Source of the DNA: Myxococcota bacterium
GTDB lineage: Bacteria; Myxococcota_A; Polyangia; Palsa-1104; JAEUJZ01
Direction: 5' to 3'
Length of the DNA stretch: 64,000 nt
Assembly: GCA_025057315.1 (NCBI GenBank)
Contig: JANWXW010000023.1
Location: 1-64,000 of the forward strand
Shown: one piece after another, positions 45,501 through 53,528 of the stretch
How the letters are laid out: every line of letters starts with the position of its first letter
How positions within the stretch are numbered: the stretch's first letter is position 1
Position numbers and translations under genes: made by a program
The notes under the pieces: generated by a model
The model's input: only the letters and a program-made list of their open reading frames with translations
Told to the model about the DNA's origin: nothing
Database searches by the model: none

Positions 45501-48500
45501 CAGCCCCCGATCACACGGGGGCCCTGGACGCGCTGGAGCAGATTTATGCCGAAGGGCAGGAGATGGAGCCCCTGCTCGAGATTTACAGCCGGCGTGCCGA
45601 TCTGGCCGCGACGGAGGGACGGCGCGACCCGGAGGCGCGTCGCCGCTACCTGCTGCTCGCTGCCGAGCTGTGTGAGCACAGCCTGGACCGTCCTGACGAG
45701 GCCATTGCCTCCCTGGAGCAGGTGATGCAGCTCTTCCCGGGAGACAACGAGGCTGCACGGGCCCTGGAACGGCTGTACAAGAGCGGGGGTCGGTTTGCCG
45801 ACCTGGCCGACCTGCTAGAGCGCCGACTTCAGTTTGCCGCCAACACAGACGAGTTGGTGGCGCTGCGCTACCGCCTCGGGGAGCTGTTCGAGCAGCAGCT
45901 TGGTGATTCGGACCGCGCGGTGGAAAACTACCGGGAGGCGCTGGCTGGCAACCCTCACCATGCTCCCTCGGTGGCCGCGCTGGAACGGTTCCTGGAGGAC
46001 CCGGTGCAGCGGCTCGCTGCTGCTGCCGTCCTCAAGCCAGTCTACGAGGCGCGCTATGACTGGCCGAAGCTTATCCGCGTCTACGAGATCCATCTGGAAT
46101 CGGTCGACGAACTGGCCCGGCGCATCGAGTACACGCGCGCCATCGCCCGGCTCTACGAAGAGCAGCTGGTAGACCTCGACTCTGCCTTCACCTGGTACGG
46201 CAGGCTCTTCCGCGAGGACCCCAACGACAGCGACACCCGCGACCAGCTGGCACGCCTGGCGGATGTGCTGGGATCGTGGCGTGCTCTGGCGGAGATCTAT
46301 CAACAGTACCTCGACGAGCAGAGCGACGACAGCGACCCAGCCACATTGGAGGTACTCCGCACCGCCGCTGCCATCTACGATCAGCGTCTCCACGAAGTGG
46401 AGCGCGCACGGGAGTGCTACCGCCGCCTGCTGCAAGCGGACCCGAACGACGCGCAGTCGTTTGGGCTGCTGGAGGCGATGCTGCTGCGCGCGGAGCGATG
46501 GACGGACCTGCTCCAGGTCTACCGCGAAGCAGCGGATCAGACGCTGGACATGGAGCGCAAAAAAGACCTGCTCTTCAAGATGAGCAGGCTGCACGAGGAG
46601 GCGCTAGGGTCCCCGGGGGATGCCATTGCCACCTACCGCGAGATCCTTGACGTCGACGCGGACGACGAGCAGGCCACTGCTGCGCTGGACCGGCTCTACT
46701 GCCAGCTCGAGCGATGGCAGGATCTGGTCGAGCTGCTCAGCCAGCGTCTCTCGCGCCTCGATCCGGCAACGGACGGACGCTGGATCGCCCTGAAGCTGCG
46801 CCTGGGTAGTCTGTTCGAGCAGAAGCTGGGGGAAACGAGCCAGGCCATTGATGCGTACGAGGAGGTGCTTGCACGCGACGAGCTGAACAGCGATGCCGTC
46901 ACTGCGCTAGAGCGCCTGCTGGCAGCGATGGCGCCACGCGATGAGCAGACCTTCCGCATCGCGCAGATCCTGGAGCCGATCTACAAGCGCGCCGATGAGT
47001 GGTGCAAGCTCATCGACGTCTATGAGGCCGAGCTGCTCTTTATCGACGAAAAGCCGAAGCGGGTGGAGCTACTCCGCGAGATTGCCCGTCTGCAGGAGAT
47101 GCGCGGTGACAATGTCCCCGCAGCATTCCAGGCGCTGTGCCGCGCATGGACAGAGGAGGCCGGCGAAGGAGAGGCACATGAGCAGCCGCTGTATGCGGAA
47201 CTTCTGCGGCTGTGCGAGCTGCTTCAGGCGTGGACCGAGCTGGTTGGCATTCTGGAGAAGGCCATCGAGGGATCCTATGACTACGATCTGATTGCTCGCG
47301 TCTGTGCCCGCATTGCAGACATCCAGGACCGTCATCTCGGTGACCGGCCGAAGGCCATCGACGCCTGGCGGCGTGTAACGGCAGTACGTGAGGACGATGC
47401 CAGCGCCTGGCAGCAGCTCGAGCGTCTGCTGCACATGGAGCAACGGTACGCAGAGCTAGCCGCTGTCCTCGAAAAGCGCATTTCGCTCTCTCACGACAGC
47501 ACCGAGCAAAAGAACCTCCTGTACCGGGCGGCGGACCTGTATGAACATGTCCTGGGCCAGCCCGAGCGGGCAGTGGCTACCTGGCGACAGGTGCTCCAAC
47601 TCGACGACCACGACCGAGGGGCACTGCAGGCTCTGGCCCGACTCTACGAGCAGCGCGGCGCCTGGCGCGACCTATGTTGGGTCTACACGCAGCAGATCGA
47701 TCTGGCCGAGTCGGAGGCGGAGCGGCGACCGCTGCGTTTTGCCATGGCCCGCGTCTACGAGGAGCAGCTGAACGATCCCTTCGAGGCGATGGCTGCCTAC
47801 AAGGGTGCGCTGGAAGCAAACCCACGGGATTTCGAGGCCATCGCCGCCCTGGGTCGCCTCTACGAGCGCGAGGGTCAGTGGGCCGACCACCTAGAGGCGC
47901 TCGACCGCATGGCCGAGCTGCTCGATCAGCCTGCCGACGTCGCCGATCGCCTGGACATTCAGCTTCGCGCGGCGCGGGTGACGGAAGAGAAGATCCGCGA
48001 GCTGGACGCGGCCATTCGTCGCTACCAGGGGGTGCTGGAGTTCGAGGTTCCGCCAGCGATGTCCCAGGAGGCAGATGCCTGGGCTGCAGCGGCCCAAGTG
48101 GAGCTGTCGGTGACCATCGACAAGAACCGACTGCGTATCATCGAGCTTCAGGACCAGGCCCGCGCCCAGCTTGAACGCTTGGTGCGGGATCCGGCCACCC
48201 GCGACGCAGCGGCAGCTGTGCTCGAGCCACTGTATCGTCGCCGCGATGAGTGGCGACCGCTGGTAGAGCTGCTGGAGCTGCGCCTGCAGGGCGAGGCCGA
48301 CCCGACCGAACGTCGGCGCCTCCTCAGCCAGATCGCTGAGCTGCAGGAGAGCGGTCTGAACGACCTCCAGGCGGCCTTCGCCACCTGGGGCCGCATCCTG
48401 GCCGAGGAGCCAGGCGACACGGAGGCCATAAAGCAGCTGGAGCGCCTAGCCGAGGTGCGCGGGGCCTTCCACGAGCTGGCCCGCCTCTTTGAGGAACGGC

Positions 48501-51157
48501 TTGAGCTCAGCACAGATCCCGAACTGCAGCGGGCCTTCGCCCTCAAGCTGGCCATGCTGTATGAGACCCGACTGGGCGACGATCAGCTAGCCATCCAGCG
48601 CTACCGTCGGGTGCGCGAGCTCCCCGGCGATGAGATGGTGCCGCTGCGCGCCCTAGACCGACTCCTCAGCCGCATCGGTGCCACGCAGGAGCTGGCCGAG
48701 GTGCTGGAGCGCGAGGCCGAAGTGTGCGAGGAACCCTCCGAGCAAGCGGAGTTTTTCTTCCGGCTCGGCGAGTTGCGCGCCTCGCTGGACGACCTCGATG
48801 GGGCGCTTGGCGCCTTCCGCATGGCTCTGGAGAGAAACCCCCAGCACGTCGGAGCGCGGGCCGCGGTGGAACAGCTCATTGCCTCGCCGCCTCATGCCCT
48901 TCAGGCGCTTGCTCTGCTGGAGCCGCTGGCGGAGCAGGAGCGCGACTTCGCCAAGCTGGTGGACCTGCTGGAGGTCCGCGTCAGCGTCACCACGGGGAAG
49001 CCCGAGCGCGCTGTCCTTTTTGAGCGGATGGCCCACCTGTGCGAGCAGGAGCTGCTGGACACCTCGCGGGCGTTCGAGGCCATGGCACGGGCCTTCTCGG
49101 AGCTACCGGGCGAGTCGCGGCTGGCCGATGAGATGGAGCGACTGGCGCGTCTGTGCGGCCGCGACAGCGACGCCGCTGCTGCCATCGAAGCGGTCCTCAG
49201 CGGTGAGGTGCCCTCCCTTGGCCTCGCTGCCGGCGAGGCAGAGGGGCGACCCGACCCGGCGCTCATGCGCGAGCTGGGCCTGCGGGCGGCGCGCATCTGG
49301 GAGCGTCTCTCGGACACCGACCGCGCCGAGGGACGGTACCAGGGTGTGCTGCAGCAAGAGCCAGAGAACCTGGATGCCCTGAAGGCGCTGGAGCGCATTT
49401 ACCGCAACCGGGGCGACGTAACCCAGCTCGCTGAGACCCTGCTGCGCTGCGCTCAGCTCGAACAAGAGAGTGAGCGCAAGCGGCAGCTGCTGGCGGAAGC
49501 AGCACGGCTGTACGAAGGCCCGCTGGCCGACGACACTCGGGCGGTCGAAGCGTGGAGGCGCGTCCTGGAGGTGGAGGAAGGCGATCAGAAGGCGTTGGCC
49601 GCCCTGGCTGCGCTCTACGAGCGCATGCGTCGCTGGGAGGACCTGGTGCAGGTACTCGAGCTGCAGGCCAAGCATACCGAAGATGTCAGTATGCAGGCCC
49701 AGATCAAGGGCCGCATCGCGGAGCTGCTCAGCGACGAGATCGACGACACGGACCGGGCCATCGCGGCCTATCGCGATCTGCTCGATCTGCAGCCCGGCTC
49801 GCTGCAGGCGCTGACCGCTCTGGAAGGGCTGTACACGCGGCAGGAGCGGTGGGAGGCCGTGCAGGAGGTCTTGGTCCGTCGCCTGCAGGCAGTGCAGCAG
49901 CCCAAGGACCGCATCCCGATCTTCCGCAAGCTGGCGCAGCTTGCCCTGGAGCGAATGAAGGCCCCGGAGGAGGCCATCGGGTACCTCCAGCAGGTGCTGG
50001 ACCTGAACCCCCAGGACGAGGCTGCTCAGAAGGACCTGGAACGCCTGCTGGAGCAGACCGAGAAATGGTACGACCTCGTCGAGGTGTTGACGCGGCATGC
50101 GGACGCCGCGTCCCGCGCCCGGCGCACCGACGAGGAGATTGCCCTCCTTGTGCGCGCCGCCGAGATCTGGGAGCAAAAGCTGGAGTCGGCCGAGTCGGCA
50201 ACCGAACTGTTGGAACGCGTGCTGGCGCGCGACCCGAACAACGTTCGTGCGCTGATCACGCTGGCGCGCATCTACGAGGGCCAGCGTGATCTGGACCGCT
50301 GCAAGGCGACCCTGGAGCGGGCCGTGCGCCTGGCTCGCAGCGGCGCCGAGACGGCAGAACTCTATTACCGTCTAGGACGACTGGAGGGGGAGCGGCAGGG
50401 TGAGGCGGCTGCCGAGCCCTACTACGAGCGAGCCCTGCAGGCCGATCCCACCAACGTAGAGGTGGCCGAGGCGCTGGAAAAGCTGGCCCGTTCACGCGGT
50501 GACTTCCGTCGTGTGGCCGCCCTGTTGGCGGTGCGGGCCGAGCGCATGCAGGCGCTGGACCCTGCCCGGCAGCGCGATCTGCTGCTGGAGCTGGGACGCC
50601 TCTATATCAACGAGCTGAAGTCGCCCGAGGGCGCGTTGCCTGTGCTGGAGCGGGCGATGAAGTTGGCCCCAGACGACCTGCAGGTCATCGAGCCGTTGGC
50701 CGAGCTGTACTTCGCCGCGGGGCGTTTGCGCGAGGCGCTACCGCTGTACCGGACGCTCGTTGAGAAAAGCGGGCGCGGCCGGCGCACCAAGGACATCGGG
50801 CGCTTCCACTTCCGCCTCGGCGCCATTGCCGAAAAGCAGGGCGATCTGCACGGCGCGCTGGAGCAGTACAACGCGGCCTACGCCGTGGATGCCGGTCACG
50901 TGCCGACCCTGATTGCCTTGGGTCGTCTGTATATGAGCCAGCAAGATTGGGAAAAGGCACGCCGCATCTACCGATCGATGCTGCTGCAGAACCTAGACGC
51001 CTCCATGGGTGTCACACGCGCTGATGTCTACCTGGCCCTGGGCGAGATCCACGAGAAACTCGGCGAGGGGCCCAAGGCCATTGGCATGTACGAGCGCGGA
51101 CTGGAGCTGGACCCCGAGCACCCTGGGCTGCTGGCGGCCATGAGCCGCGTCCGCTGA
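39593..51157 (+). CDS. Giant tetratricopeptide-repeat protein (~3,850 residues)
   Basis: 3,854 residues from the ATG 'MTDILQALVSLDTEPNNPE'. Nearly the whole protein is degenerate TPR helix pairs. The characteristic 'A(I/L)xxYRxxLxxxPxxxxALxAL' unit recurs throughout, for example 'AIEAYRKLLAIDPGNARAL' near residue 245 and 'AIAAYRDLLDLQPGSLQAL' near 3388, with alternate units reading 'RWxDLIxVLxRRAEL'. The repeat period is roughly 70-75 residues (two TPRs). No signal peptide, TM helix or enzymatic domain was seen, so it is probably a cytoplasmic scaffold forming a long superhelix. Proteins of this size and type occur in myxobacteria-like lineages; the binding partner is unknown. It converges on hypE with 6 bp between stops. 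The frame has no interruption over 11.5 kb. Confidence 0.9.
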   Translation: MTDILQALVSLDTEPNNPEILGKLSAQCRAAAQQGGEGAASLRRSLEEAMRRLRERGDHELVLRLIDIQMETGLADGAALRAELYFEKGRMLESELLRDRDAEAAYRAALREQPGYEAAQEALDQLIMVRDNWQKIVKKFIDEAKASTDRQLTTSLYTSVGEYFARFSPGSYEAETYWQRALQVEPRNRRASQHLERLLRQSGRWADLVKVLEQRVDHSATKEERVATLLQLAEVHQSRLNRPEAAIEAYRKLLAIDPGNARALQALESTYTAQQDWMGLIKLYEQALKARQRTDSELPTILKIGRLYWKNVGNLEQADEFYKRVRKTDPAHPEMLDFYRAFYGRSGTAEDAARLLQVLMQAQKVEHDPTRRLALGIEMAHVAEGAPGGVDKAIDIWKSVLKLQPGHQEATAALKRLYQRAEKWNALLEMLKEQAEALSKDDPEQLEQRIERLLEIVAIYRDRLRLDVMVINTYNTILQLRPDHVGALDALADKYEAMGRWNDLIGVLQRKADLLGEQAKADPVRRRELQAQQALLLKRVAQLWIEKFGNHNQAVKPLEELYQLDPSDRETVAKLRDIYTKRRSWRALLELERRELQALESRPDQGGEERRAKLIEVARLAQDRLGDPHEAIAAWNRLLELDAHDEVALQALVVLYEREKRYPALVEVLSRQRSRTRDVKLQVALLERIGMIFAEKLAAPAHAVELYREIVALQPSHQKAMRTLRELYGQAGQFDELERLYGAQEQWDELCEVFNGLAERSGRPEQKLDLYLRVARIAETRLHSQERAQKAYEKILQVEPTHLQAAQALVPIYQQSERWPRLLAMYEVLLAHAVSDDGRLQIMRQIVELCEHRLGNRTLAFQWMARAYALHEMEESPLQQELEAELERLAEEAGAWTDLVAIYARQVEALPDAVPPDVNQRKVARLRQLAQLAQQRLGDVSMARSYWEEVLRRVPLDAEALTALEGIFTEQRLWPELLGIYRRRVEAAPDGMRRIEVLFKVAQLEEEKLHDRSAAAATYRRILAEPDSRLSVQSTMRALRALEKIFQQSGDFESLAEVLERQLQQIEALAASREERPTKADLDTQIMVAFQLGELYETQLGRPERALERYRQVLQLTSGHRPTLVALERFLHPDNRLRVEVARLLVPAYEKADDARKLSEALEILLGAAVDPQEELDLLRRLVSLTRRLGEAEDAYRFASRLFEREPFDQQNRQELAELAEALDRQDDLANLLSEAERRAATAGDHALARDLAWELGQLYDHQLHQMEDAERAYVRVLERDETHEGAARALERIYRASERFRELRQLLERRKELALDDEERKELLFQICDLDEGVLEDEEAAARDYAEILELDPSNTRAFRALERLHTAAERWRDLDELLARAIPHMDSAADRAQLRFRRGELHATRLNDPEGACDLLEEALSEQPSHEGARRALEFLMSNPTLRQRIARTLEPLFQEDGNWQKLVHVLRVQREALPAERSPEAAALMARIAEILKERLHNPEEALAAYREALRLDPGDPRHRENVERQATELGRFDELAAAWEEAFLATDPDNLALRGELLRRAAELYDHQLGDPDRARDAWRRLLDLDPTSLETARPAVMALARLYELSEQWGELIDVLRRHAEWAEPAERKEILFRVGMIQQDLLLDNAAAIGTYREILQEDPEESRALDALERLHVTLEQWDDLIEILRRRVELARDGRTRRDLLWRIAEVIEHKLGDRDEAISAYHVILDERADDVPTLDALARLYEAAERHGDLLEMLERRLPLTASMPERIALRVRMAALLEGPLHRLDAALECYHEILKEDPLHRGARAGVERLLDDEDLRLRAAEILEPIYQAAFDLPALIRINELFASHIHDTRERINRLKRVAELRNQLGEPAHAFDALARAARLAAIEPELPSLLDLIEEHVQRTGARRELVELYRELADDILNPVIQERVLITIASEARALGDRATAREYYRRVLDTAPDHTGALDALEQIYAEGQEMEPLLEIYSRRADLAATEGRRDPEARRRYLLLAAELCEHSLDRPDEAIASLEQVMQLFPGDNEAARALERLYKSGGRFADLADLLERRLQFAANTDELVALRYRLGELFEQQLGDSDRAVENYREALAGNPHHAPSVAALERFLEDPVQRLAAAAVLKPVYEARYDWPKLIRVYEIHLESVDELARRIEYTRAIARLYEEQLVDLDSAFTWYGRLFREDPNDSDTRDQLARLADVLGSWRALAEIYQQYLDEQSDDSDPATLEVLRTAAAIYDQRLHEVERARECYRRLLQADPNDAQSFGLLEAMLLRAERWTDLLQVYREAADQTLDMERKKDLLFKMSRLHEEALGSPGDAIATYREILDVDADDEQATAALDRLYCQLERWQDLVELLSQRLSRLDPATDGRWIALKLRLGSLFEQKLGETSQAIDAYEEVLARDELNSDAVTALERLLAAMAPRDEQTFRIAQILEPIYKRADEWCKLIDVYEAELLFIDEKPKRVELLREIARLQEMRGDNVPAAFQALCRAWTEEAGEGEAHEQPLYAELLRLCELLQAWTELVGILEKAIEGSYDYDLIARVCARIADIQDRHLGDRPKAIDAWRRVTAVREDDASAWQQLERLLHMEQRYAELAAVLEKRISLSHDSTEQKNLLYRAADLYEHVLGQPERAVATWRQVLQLDDHDRGALQALARLYEQRGAWRDLCWVYTQQIDLAESEAERRPLRFAMARVYEEQLNDPFEAMAAYKGALEANPRDFEAIAALGRLYEREGQWADHLEALDRMAELLDQPADVADRLDIQLRAARVTEEKIRELDAAIRRYQGVLEFEVPPAMSQEADAWAAAAQVELSVTIDKNRLRIIELQDQARAQLERLVRDPATRDAAAAVLEPLYRRRDEWRPLVELLELRLQGEADPTERRRLLSQIAELQESGLNDLQAAFATWGRILAEEPGDTEAIKQLERLAEVRGAFHELARLFEERLELSTDPELQRAFALKLAMLYETRLGDDQLAIQRYRRVRELPGDEMVPLRALDRLLSRIGATQELAEVLEREAEVCEEPSEQAEFFFRLGELRASLDDLDGALGAFRMALERNPQHVGARAAVEQLIASPPHALQALALLEPLAEQERDFAKLVDLLEVRVSVTTGKPERAVLFERMAHLCEQELLDTSRAFEAMARAFSELPGESRLADEMERLARLCGRDSDAAAAIEAVLSGEVPSLGLAAGEAEGRPDPALMRELGLRAARIWERLSDTDRAEGRYQGVLQQEPENLDALKALERIYRNRGDVTQLAETLLRCAQLEQESERKRQLLAEAARLYEGPLADDTRAVEAWRRVLEVEEGDQKALAALAALYERMRRWEDLVQVLELQAKHTEDVSMQAQIKGRIAELLSDEIDDTDRAIAAYRDLLDLQPGSLQALTALEGLYTRQERWEAVQEVLVRRLQAVQQPKDRIPIFRKLAQLALERMKAPEEAIGYLQQVLDLNPQDEAAQKDLERLLEQTEKWYDLVEVLTRHADAASRARRTDEEIALLVRAAEIWEQKLESAESATELLERVLARDPNNVRALITLARIYEGQRDLDRCKATLERAVRLARSGAETAELYYRLGRLEGERQGEAAAEPYYERALQADPTNVEVAEALEKLARSRGDFRRVAALLAVRAERMQALDPARQRDLLLELGRLYINELKSPEGALPVLERAMKLAPDDLQVIEPLAELYFAAGRLREALPLYRTLVEKSGRGRRTKDIGRFHFRLGAIAEKQGDLHGALEQYNAAYAVDAGHVPTLIALGRLYMSQQDWEKARRIYRSMLLQNLDASMGVTRADVYLALGEIHEKLGEGPKAIGMYERGLELDPEHPGLLAAMSRVR

Positions 51158-51163
51158 CGCCGG

Positions 51164-52207
51164 TCAACAGATTCGCGGCAGCTGCTCTCCGCTCGGCATC
51201 TCGACGATACGCCAGGCTCCCAACGGTCCCCGCAGGGTCACCTGGGGGGGAGTGCTCGCATGCACACGACCGATGTGCGCGGCCTCTGGACCCAGCAGTG
51301 CCAGCGCCCGCACCGTCTCTTCCTCCGGCAGCACGCAAAGGAAGCGCCCCTCGCAGGCCAGCTGGAGCGGATCCAGGCCGAGGATCTCGCAGGCTCCACG
51401 CACCTCCTCACGCAGGGGCACCGCCGCCCCGTCGATGGCAATGGACAGCCCACTGGCCTCGGCCAACTCCACCAGCGCAGCAGCAAGCCCGCCGCGGGTA
51501 AGGTCGCGCAGGCAGTGCACCTGGAGGCCAGCTGCGAGCAGCCTGCGCACGGGCTCTGCCAGCGGCGCGCAGTCGCTCTGGATGGGACACTCCAGGTCCA
51601 GGCCTTCGCGCACAGCCAGAACCGCCACCCCATGGCGGCCGAGGTCCCCACTGACCAGGACAGCGTCGCCCGCGCGGATGCTCGCCGGCGCCACGTGGAG
51701 CCCATGCTCGACCAAGCCGATGCCAGCGGTGGTGATGTATAGGCCATCGCCCCGTCCCCGCTCGACGACCTTGGTGTCGCCGGTGACGATCTCCACCCCC
51801 GCCTCATGGGCTGCCTGGCGCATGGACCCGACCACCTGTTCCAGGGTCTGCAGCGGCAAGCCTTCCTCCAGGATGAAGGCAGCGCTCAGGTACAGGGGCC
51901 GCGCGCCGCACATGGCCAGGTCGTTGACCGTGCCACAGACGGCCAAACGGCCGATGTCCCCTCCGGGGAAGAACAGCGGCCGCACGACATAGGCGTCGGT
52001 CGTAAAAGCGAGCCGGGCCGCGCCACCTGGGGGCAGCAGCGCCCCGTCGTGGTGCGTCTCGCCGTGGGGGCTGGCGAAGGCCGGGGCAAACACCCGCTCG
52101 ATGAGCCGGTGCATGAGCCGGCCGCCGCCGCCGTGGGTAAGCAGGATCTGGGTCGGCTCCACTGCCGGCAGCGGACACAGCAGGGGTAACTCCATGGCCA
52201 TGCTCAT
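51164..52207 (-). CDS. hypE: Hydrogenase maturation protein HypE (carbamoyl dehydratase)
   Basis: 347 residues. HypE dehydrates a C-terminal thiocarboxamide to thiocyanate, which becomes the CN ligand of the NiFe site. The PurM/SelD-like core shows '[16 protein letters not shown]', '[14 protein letters not shown]', '[12 protein letters not shown]', '[11 protein letters not shown]' and '[16 protein letters not shown]'. The C-terminal 'LPRIC' is the essential HypE tail with the acceptor Cys, confirming the family. The ATG at 52207 overlaps the hypD stop (ATGA). Last gene of the hydrogenase operon, converging with the TPR gene. Confidence 0.95.
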   Translation of the reverse strand: MSMAMELPLLCPLPAVEPTQILLTHGGGGRLMHRLIERVFAPAFASPHGETHHDGALLPPGGAARLAFTTDAYVVRPLFFPGGDIGRLAVCGTVNDLAMCGARPLYLSAAFILEEGLPLQTLEQVVGSMRQAAHEAGVEIVTGDTKVVERGRGDGLYITTAGIGLVEHGLHVAPASIRAGDAVLVSGDLGRHGVAVLAVREGLDLECPIQSDCAPLAEPVRRLLAAGLQVHCLRDLTRGGLAAALVELAEASGLSIAIDGAAVPLREEVRGACEILGLDPLQLACEGRFLCVLPEEETVRALALLGPEAAHIGRVHASTPPQVTLRGPLGAWRIVEMPSGEQLPRIC

Positions 52208-53289
52208 GCTCTTCGATATCGGTAGTAGGCCGCGCAGGCGCCCTCGCTGGAGACCATGGTGGCCCCCAGGGGGTGCTCCGGCGTGCAACGGGTGCCGAAG
52301 GCTGGGCAGTCGACAGGACGGAGTCGGCCCATCAGCACCAGCCCGCTCTGACATTCCTTGTCCTCCTGGACGCCACTGGCCTCCAGGGCGAAACGCCGCT
52401 CGGCATCAAAGGCAGCGTAGTCAGGGCGCAGACCGAGCCCGCTCTGCGGCAGAGACCCGATGCCCCTCCAGGACCGGGGCACCACACAAAACACCTCCTC
52501 GATGATCTCCTGCGCCCGCCGATTGCCGCCGGGCACAACAGCGCGGCTGTACTGGTTCTCGACCTCAGCTCGGCCCTCCTCCAGTTGCCGCACGACCATG
52601 TACAGTCCCTGCAGGATGTCGAGCGGCTCGAAGCCCGTCACCACGATGGGCACGCGATGCTGCCGAGCGATGGGCTCGTACTGGGCAGTCCCCATGATGG
52701 TGCATACGTGGCCCGCAGCAAGGAAGCCGTCCACGCGCCGCTCCGGCGAAGACAGAATCGCCTCCAGCGCCGGCGGTACCAGCACATGCGACACGAGCAG
52801 GGAAAAGTTGTGCACGCCGCGTTGTCGCGCCTGGTACACGGCCATGGCCGTGGTCGGCGCTGTTGTCTCGAAGCCAACGGCAAAAAAGACCACCTCGCGC
52901 CCGGGCAGCTCGGTGGCCAGCCGCAGGGCATCCAGCGGCGAATAGACGATACGCACGTCGGCACCCCGGGCGCGCGCCGTCATGAGGCTGTCGCGGCTGC
53001 CCGGCACGCGGAGCATGTCGCCGAACGAGCAGAGCACCACCTCCGGCCGCATGGCAAGCGCGATGGCTTTGTCGATCAGCTCCACGGGCGTCACACACAC
53101 AGGGCACCCCGGACCGTGAAGAAGCTGCAGGCGCTCGGGCAGCAGGGCGTCGATGCCAAAGCGCACGATGGCATGCGTCTGCCCGCCACAGACCTCCATC
53201 ACGGTCCAGTCGCGGGTGACGGATCGGCGCAGGGCTTCGGCCAGGCGCACGACGCTGTGCTCGTGGCGGTACTCGTCAACAAACCTCAT
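52204..53289 (-). CDS. hypD: Hydrogenase maturation protein HypD
   Basis: 361 residues. [4Fe-4S] scaffold protein that, with HypC, carries the Fe(CN)2CO precursor. Conserved segments: '[11 protein letters not shown]', '[13 protein letters not shown]', '[12 protein letters not shown]', 'VGFETTAPT', '[11 protein letters not shown]', 'VCTIMGT' and the C-terminal Cys-rich part ('[13 protein letters not shown]', '[16 protein letters not shown]'). Length and motifs are standard. The ATG overlaps the hypC stop (ATGA). The gene order hypC-hypD-hypE is preserved with overlapping stops and starts. Confidence 0.95.
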   Translation of the reverse strand: MRFVDEYRHEHSVVRLAEALRRSVTRDWTVMEVCGGQTHAIVRFGIDALLPERLQLLHGPGCPVCVTPVELIDKAIALAMRPEVVLCSFGDMLRVPGSRDSLMTARARGADVRIVYSPLDALRLATELPGREVVFFAVGFETTAPTTAMAVYQARQRGVHNFSLLVSHVLVPPALEAILSSPERRVDGFLAAGHVCTIMGTAQYEPIARQHRVPIVVTGFEPLDILQGLYMVVRQLEEGRAEVENQYSRAVVPGGNRRAQEIIEEVFCVVPRSWRGIGSLPQSGLGLRPDYAAFDAERRFALEASGVQEDKECQSGLVLMGRLRPVDCPAFGTRCTPEHPLGATMVSSEGACAAYYRYRRA

Positions 53290-53528
53290 CGCCTCGCCTC
53301 CTGGTCCTCGATCTGGCGCAGGTAGGAGAAGACCCGTTGTGCCTCATCCTCATTTAGTTTGCTGATAGCAAACCCAACATGCACAAGCACATGGTCGCCC
53401 ACGACCGCCTCGGGGACCAGCGCCAGGCATACCTCGCGCACGGTGCCGCCGAAGCTCACGCGCCCGCGACGGGTCAGGGGGGACTCATCACTGATGCTCA
53501 GGATCTGTCCGGGTACGGCAAGGCACAT
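53286..53528 (-). CDS. hypC: Hydrogenase maturation chaperone HypC
   Basis: 80 residues starting '[10 protein letters not shown]', with the essential N-terminal Cys2 that binds the iron ligand precursor and chaperones the large subunit. '[20 protein letters not shown]' and '[15 protein letters not shown]' fit the rest of the family. Its start lies inside the 3' end of hypF (about 31 bp overlap). Confidence 0.95.
   Translation of the reverse strand: MCLAVPGQILSISDESPLTRRGRVSFGGTVREVCLALVPEAVVGDHVLVHVGFAISKLNEDEAQRVFSYLRQIEDQEARR

Noticed and set aside
39593..51157. CRISPR-like or satellite DNA repeats within the TPR gene
   Set aside because: Repetition is at the protein level (TPR), with diverged nucleotide sequence and a continuous frame.
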